Positions 59,360-64,000 of a stretch of 64,000 nt of DNA are shown here, in pieces. Origin of the DNA: Chiua virens. Taxonomy: Eukaryota > Basidiomycota > Agaricomycetes > Boletales > Boletaceae. Location of the stretch: NCBI GenBank assembly GCA_019787685.1, contig JAHNUO010000031.1:124001-188000 (forward strand). The letters run 5' to 3'. The stretch's first letter is position 1. Every line of letters begins with the position of its first letter. The notes under the pieces were generated by a model. It saw nothing but the letters and a program-made list of their open reading frames with translations, did no database searches and was not told the origin of the DNA. The translations under genes and the position numbers were made by a program.

Positions 59360-62300
59360 CACCATCGGCTACCATCATTCCGAATTGATCGATGAATTAC
59401 GTTCGACCAAGAAATTTTTCCGTGTCGGGCAGCGATTGACCTGGCAGACTCGGAGGCAGTTTACGTCGCTTGGGCCAATAAGCCTGCGACGTAAACAAAA
59501 GGACTTGGCCGCCAGCTGCCGCATCATGGCCCGTCTAGAACTCCGAGTCTGGCATTGTGATCGAGTCAGGCGTGCTAGGCTAGTAGCCGCACCTGCAGCT
59601 TGGTTTACGTGCGTTGTCAACACAGCCGTTAACCGCCAGGCGATATATCCCCGACGTGAATGAATAATTGGTCCTGAATGTACGTGCTGCTTGTGGCTCA
59701 GAAACTGTCAGATCTAAGTCCGCACAACTTTCAAGGCGTATCACAGTAGGTCAGTTGAACGTTGAACGACTGTAACCAAAGCCAAGCCCGTCCCGACGAT
59801 GAGCCTCGTCCCAGACTCCTGACCGGCTAGAATATTTAATAGACTGAAACCTGAACCGGAATTTGTGAGCAGTCACGGTGTTCCAAAAGAAAATTTACTG
59901 TATGTTGATCAAACCTGGATCGGGTCGAAATGTTCGTACGAGAGCGATTACGGATCTGACATCACGTTGCCACGGAACGCGGAAGCACGGTGCAATGATT
60001 CCGTTAGCGCCGTTACTAATAATCAGCTTCTTTCCGGAACTTAAATTTTTATCCTGACAAACTTGTTGGCGGAAAATTTTAGTCACCATGCGGCGACGGT
60101 ACGCGTTCGTTCAACGAAAGAGCACCCTCAGGACTGAGTACTGGACATGTAGCTTCAAGGAATCATCCAGTATACCATAATTATTCACCGAAGCCAAGTC
60201 TCGAAGCATCAAATATATCATCAAATCATCACATATATCAAAGATTTATTCCGATCGGACGGCCCAGTCCCTAAGAAAGTTACTAGGTGAAATCACTCCG
60301 TCCTTAATCGATGGTTTGGGGTAGTACAGCAGTCTGAGCCGAGTTATGGTGGGTGGAGGGACGACTGGCACCGCTGCAGCGCTGGCACCGTTCGTGCCAT
60401 ATCGCAGGACTTACGCGTTAGACTACATTGCATTAAACGCGTAGTACGTCACAATGTCGTCGCAGAGCCAAATGATGCGGTGAATGCAACTTTGACACCA
60501 AACTTTGCGTTGGTTCGGCTCTACCTACTACCTAGATCATTCAGCAAAACATATCACCATCCAGACAGAGTCGCAATTCCGGCAGTAACAGTGTCGAGGT
60601 CTCCAAATATCACCAGCTTGAGCCTAATATACCTGGCTCTCTGAACGCGAGCGAGACGGTATAACCTGGTAAAAATACGGTGAGAGCAACTTGCGCACAG
60701 TCTCAGGATCTTACCTACTGACCTTGTCTCGTTTGGGCTGGAATTTGTGTGGAAACCGCTCTTGGCCTCGGAGTACCAGAGTAGGATTTCAGCATAGGCG
60801 GCGTCCGCGGTCAGCGGGGCAAGTCGCGCTTGGAGCTTCGGTCTCATCTCACGGTGACTCGGTTGACCGCCTACTGATCACAAATGGGCCTCGAGCCTGT
60901 CGGATCCGACACCTGTCAAACTGGCCCATCGTCACTGGCGCATATGGAAGGGCTGGCTTGCACTTATTACCTAATGGTAATTTGAAGGGACTCGAATTGA
61001 TTCGCATTCACAGTGGTCAGATCCCTCTGTTTCAGTGACTCCTTTCTCCGGCTGCCTGGGCGGACGGGAAGACGGGAGTGGGTGGTTGATCTCAACCAGA
61101 CTAAAAGTGACTTCCCAATCTCCAATAGCCTTAGACTCGGGACAACTTGGCGCTTCAGACTCTTCAACCTGACAGAATCAGGCTCACGAATATCAGAGAA
61201 GAAATGGAAGCAATTCTAGGAATCAATATAGTCATATTAGCGGGACTTAAATCGACACCGCGGACTGGAGGCCTCTTCCGTTCGCATGCGACGCATGATA
61301 TGACTGATCCGGCCGGCACAGGATTGACATCGCGATGGAAGCGGCGAAGCGGGGCGCGGCCAAGACCACAAGGTGATGCAGGACTCGAGCACTGACGGTG
61401 AGCCCCACAACCTGGTCTTTGCTTCCGAGTCAGTACCTTCATGGTGGTTCTCTCTGAGACTTGGTACACCTCGGCGCTGATATTATTGTAAGCCCCTGAC
61501 ATCCCCAGCCTGAGCTCCTTGTTTTGCAGTTGAGGCGTCCTCGCACCTCGGTCGTGTCAACACCTGACATGACAACTCAAAGATCATCGAGTCTGATTCA
61601 TATGTACATCTGGGGGAATGAAGAGGGGGAATAATACGTCTACGATGATTTTATCAACGTGTGCGCAACTCGGACGTTTTGTTCGGCACACGAATCGACG
61701 ACACACGTGCATCGCGATCGGTCATCATGCTACAACAATTGCTTGGGTTTGGAACATTCTGGATTTCTGATCGCACATTCAAGACCACTTCATCACCGAA
61801 CCCGGTACGACCCCTACTGTAACGTCATATTTACATGGTGCTACACGCGGCCCACAGGTACAGGCACAATGGGTAGGTATGTATGGCATTTCAAGCCTCA
61901 AGTTGGTCTCTCAAACGGCGATTGACGTGTTCTAGTGTTCTAGACCTCCGCATCGGAGAAAAAAAAGCCTTGGCCAGGTCGCCCGTGCAACATTTCGCAG
62001 GAAGACGCGTCACGCCCAGCCCGCTCACATCCACCCATCCGTCTCCAAATTTCCTTTGAAGTCTCCAAACTACCCGCGCCCTAAAATTTTCAAGGACAGT
62101 GAGTTCGAACAGCATTCTGGACCTGGAAATCCAAACATGACATTGCAGGACCCGCCGACCTCTCCAACGCGATGCGGAAAGAACACGGTCGTGGTCCTCG
62201 GAACTGACATATCCAACCCGAACTACCGATATGGACCCAGAGACACAACATGAGCGACGCTCGCGATGGGCGCATACTCAGTTTCTCATGCTGCCTACTG

Positions 62301-62400
62301 TCTTGGGACGTAGACGCGTACATGTTCAACAGCTGAGTCCACCCACGAGACGATCGCTTCATCCCCGTCCCCGTTAACGTGAATCCTGTCACGTTGACGA
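59360..62400. other. Long stretch without a recognisable gene
   Basis: Short open frames occur on both strands but none has conserved motifs, plausible exon joins or similarity to neighbours. Upstream control of hydrophobin 2 is expected in the first few hundred bases. Confidence 0.45.
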
Positions 62401-62880
62401 ACCCACGCAACAGGTCCGGCCCGCAGTCCTCCATATCCGCGTGGGCCATGCTCAGCCCGTGATGACTCGCGTCGACGCCTTCGAACCGAAGAAAACGAGG
62501 GCGAATGGACCCAGTTGGTCTGTTTTTCCTATCGATCGGACGTACTTTGCCACCCTGCCATTACCTGCGCGATCAACTACCGACGATCCTGTCCTATACC
62601 ACTGAACCCACGCAACAGGTACCCGACTTGCATTATTCACTGTCTCGTGGGCAATGGCCCCTGGGATGACCCGCATCGATGCTTCGACCCGAGGGAACGA
62701 GGACCAACGGGTTGTCGCTCGGTCTGTTCTTTGGCGTCGATCGGATTCGGACGCCCGAGGCGTCTTGCCACCTCCCCATCATCTGCGCGACCGACCCCCC
62801 GACGATCCTGTCCTTTTCCATACGATCGCCTCCACGTCCGATACCCCGATCACTGACGTACGTCGATAAACCCACGCACT
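62401..62880 (+). repeat. Diverged tandem repeat of about 205 bp
   Basis: AACCCACGCAACAGGT occurs at 62,401-62,416 and 62,606-62,621, with a shorter AAACCCACGCAC near 62,869. Between them, GATGACTCGCGTCGACG (62,462) pairs with GATGACCCGCATCGATG (62,666), and GACGATCCTGTCCTATACC (62,583) with GACGATCCTGTCCTTTTCC (62,801). Roughly two units plus a partial third. GC-rich and coding-like but in no single frame; it may derive from a repeat protein gene. Confidence 0.6.
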
Positions 62881-63500
62881 CAGCGAGTTCGCATATTCTC
62901 CAAGGACACGTCAGACCGTCGCTCGCCATTGGCCTGTACCCCGTTCTCGTCACCGTAACACGTGTTCTGCTGCGGCCGCATCACGTTCATGTTTGATACA
63001 TTTGATGTGATGGCAGGGTCGCGTCAATCATGAGGCCTTGAGGCATCGTGGCATTCCCACCAAGGTCTAGACCGCGTTGCTCTTTTCACTGATCCGAATC
63101 AGCACGGGATTTGAGAGTCGGTCCGCAGTTGCAAAGATGTGGCAGAACGTGGCACCTTAGTTTCGAAATTTGAGACATAAAGTGTGGGACGTGAACTGGG
63201 TTGGACTGAAACGGCGTGAAGCCAACGGATAAGATACTGTTCATGGCCACGAAAAGCAAACGTTGTTACAGGAGAAAAGCAGAAACAGTACAATAAAAGA
63301 ATTTAATGTGTAGAGAATAAAAAGCGGTGATAATATACTCGATCGAGATGGTCGTAATGGCAACAGGGAAGGAGTATGGCCTGGGCTAAAGGCATGAACG
63401 AGCAAGCAGAAGAAAAAAAGTACCAATAATGTTAAGTTAGGAACAATCGTGAAAGGCGTTATGAAAGGATCAAGCACAAGCAATCCCTTGATGATGATAA
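62881..63500. other. Spacer, nothing recognised
   Basis: AT-rich towards 63,270-63,450 and lies at the 3' flank of the HPC2 gene. No gene seen. Confidence 0.4.
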
Positions 63501-64000
63501 TCATCCATCCTGTTCCATAGCTTCCTTTTCGTGTTTCTTTTTCAAAGCGCTCACTAGAAGGCCACGTCAGGCTGGCACCGATCAAATCGCTTCTCACATA
63601 CCTTCTCTCGAAATCTGACCTGAATTGAGCCAACCACTCGGAAAGGCGGCGACAATCTACATAGAGCAGCGACCTTTAGCTTGTACGATGACACCCAAAA
63701 ACTTTAAACTCACTTTCTGATACAACACTTTCCGCGTACCTTGCTCACTTACTTGTGTATTATGGCCCTCTAACTCACTGTATGCAAATATGGATGAATA
63801 ATTCGACAAAAACCAAAGAACGCAACGTACTTTTTCTCGTTCTCTAATCGGCAGCATTCGTTGCTCAGCATAACAAGTTGCCATACTATCGACTTCATCG
63901 CCTCCGTCAAGCGATACTTTTGAGCTGGAGGGTGGGCATCTCTTCCCTCGTGTTTGGCAGTAGAAGTACCCTCTCCCTCTGCCCCGCTGGCAGCACCGCC
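63501..64000 (-). CDS. HPC2/ubinuclein-type histone chaperone subunit, C-terminal exons
   Basis: Subunit of the HIR/HIRA complex that deposits H3-H4 independently of replication; nuclear. Only the C-terminal four exons lie here: beyond 64000 to 63831, 63777-63714, 63656-63602 and 63553-63501. They join in phase to KYRLTEAMKSIVWQLVMLSN, CCRLENEKNELEG, QVSEQGTRKVLYQKIVAAF, PSGWLNSGQISRE and a lysine-rich end KKKHEKEAMEQDG with stop TGA. This is the conserved ubinuclein middle domain, which in fungi sits near the C-terminus. The 5' part is outside the window. Splice sites are all canonical. Confidence 0.85.

Overview
The window looks like nuclear DNA of a filamentous basidiomycete, probably an Agaricomycete. 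Genes are cut by many 45-70 bp GT-AG introns. Basidiomycete-typical genes include class I hydrophobins, a Cop-type sesquiterpene synthase, an adenylation-thiolation-reductase NRPS-like enzyme and a Tle1-like (DUF2235) hydrolase. A Rhizoctonia-like fungus would fit, but I cannot confirm the genus.

Layout. (1) 1-880, +: 3' part of an amino-acid permease. (2) 1,350-17,769: unit 1 of a large tandem duplication. It holds a phosphopantetheinyl-transferase-like gene, an NRPS-like reductase, a small unknown + strand gene, a long DUF2235 gene with a C-terminal membrane region, and a dispersed repeat. (3) 17,770-31,616: unit 2, a direct repeat of the same block in which the transferase and reductase copies are broken, about 3.7 kb is replaced by short filler DNA, and a 1.74 kb segment is inserted. 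(4) 31,617-37,460: housekeeping genes: a coiled-coil protein, beta-carbonic anhydrase, a Rho4-type GTPase and long-chain acyl-CoA synthetase. (5) 37,460-46,270: gene-poor except for a complete sesquiterpene synthase at 40.1-41.6 kb. (6) 46,275-56,390: mitochondrial Mn-superoxide dismutase, a large SET3-like PHD/SET chromatin protein and an ELO-type fatty-acid elongase. (7) 57,357-59,244: two tandem hydrophobins. (8) 59.4-63.5 kb: no clear gene, but a diverged tandem repeat. (9) 63,501-64,000: C-terminal exons of an HPC2/ubinuclein gene that runs off the window.

How genes relate. An NRPS-like enzyme needs its carrier domain loaded by a phosphopantetheinyl transferase, so that adjacency is suggestive, but the transferase-like protein lacks key catalytic residues. 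Acyl-CoA synthetase and elongase are both lipid genes but lie about 18 kb apart. The terpene synthase has no visible tailoring enzymes around it.

Caution. Several conserved genes (acyl-CoA synthetase, carbonic anhydrase, superoxide dismutase, hydrophobin 2, the NRPS-like gene, probably SET3 and the elongase) carry single-base frameshifts. The simplest reading is uncorrected indels in the assembly, so broken frames here should not automatically be read as pseudogenes. The large deletions in unit 2 are too big to be explained that way.
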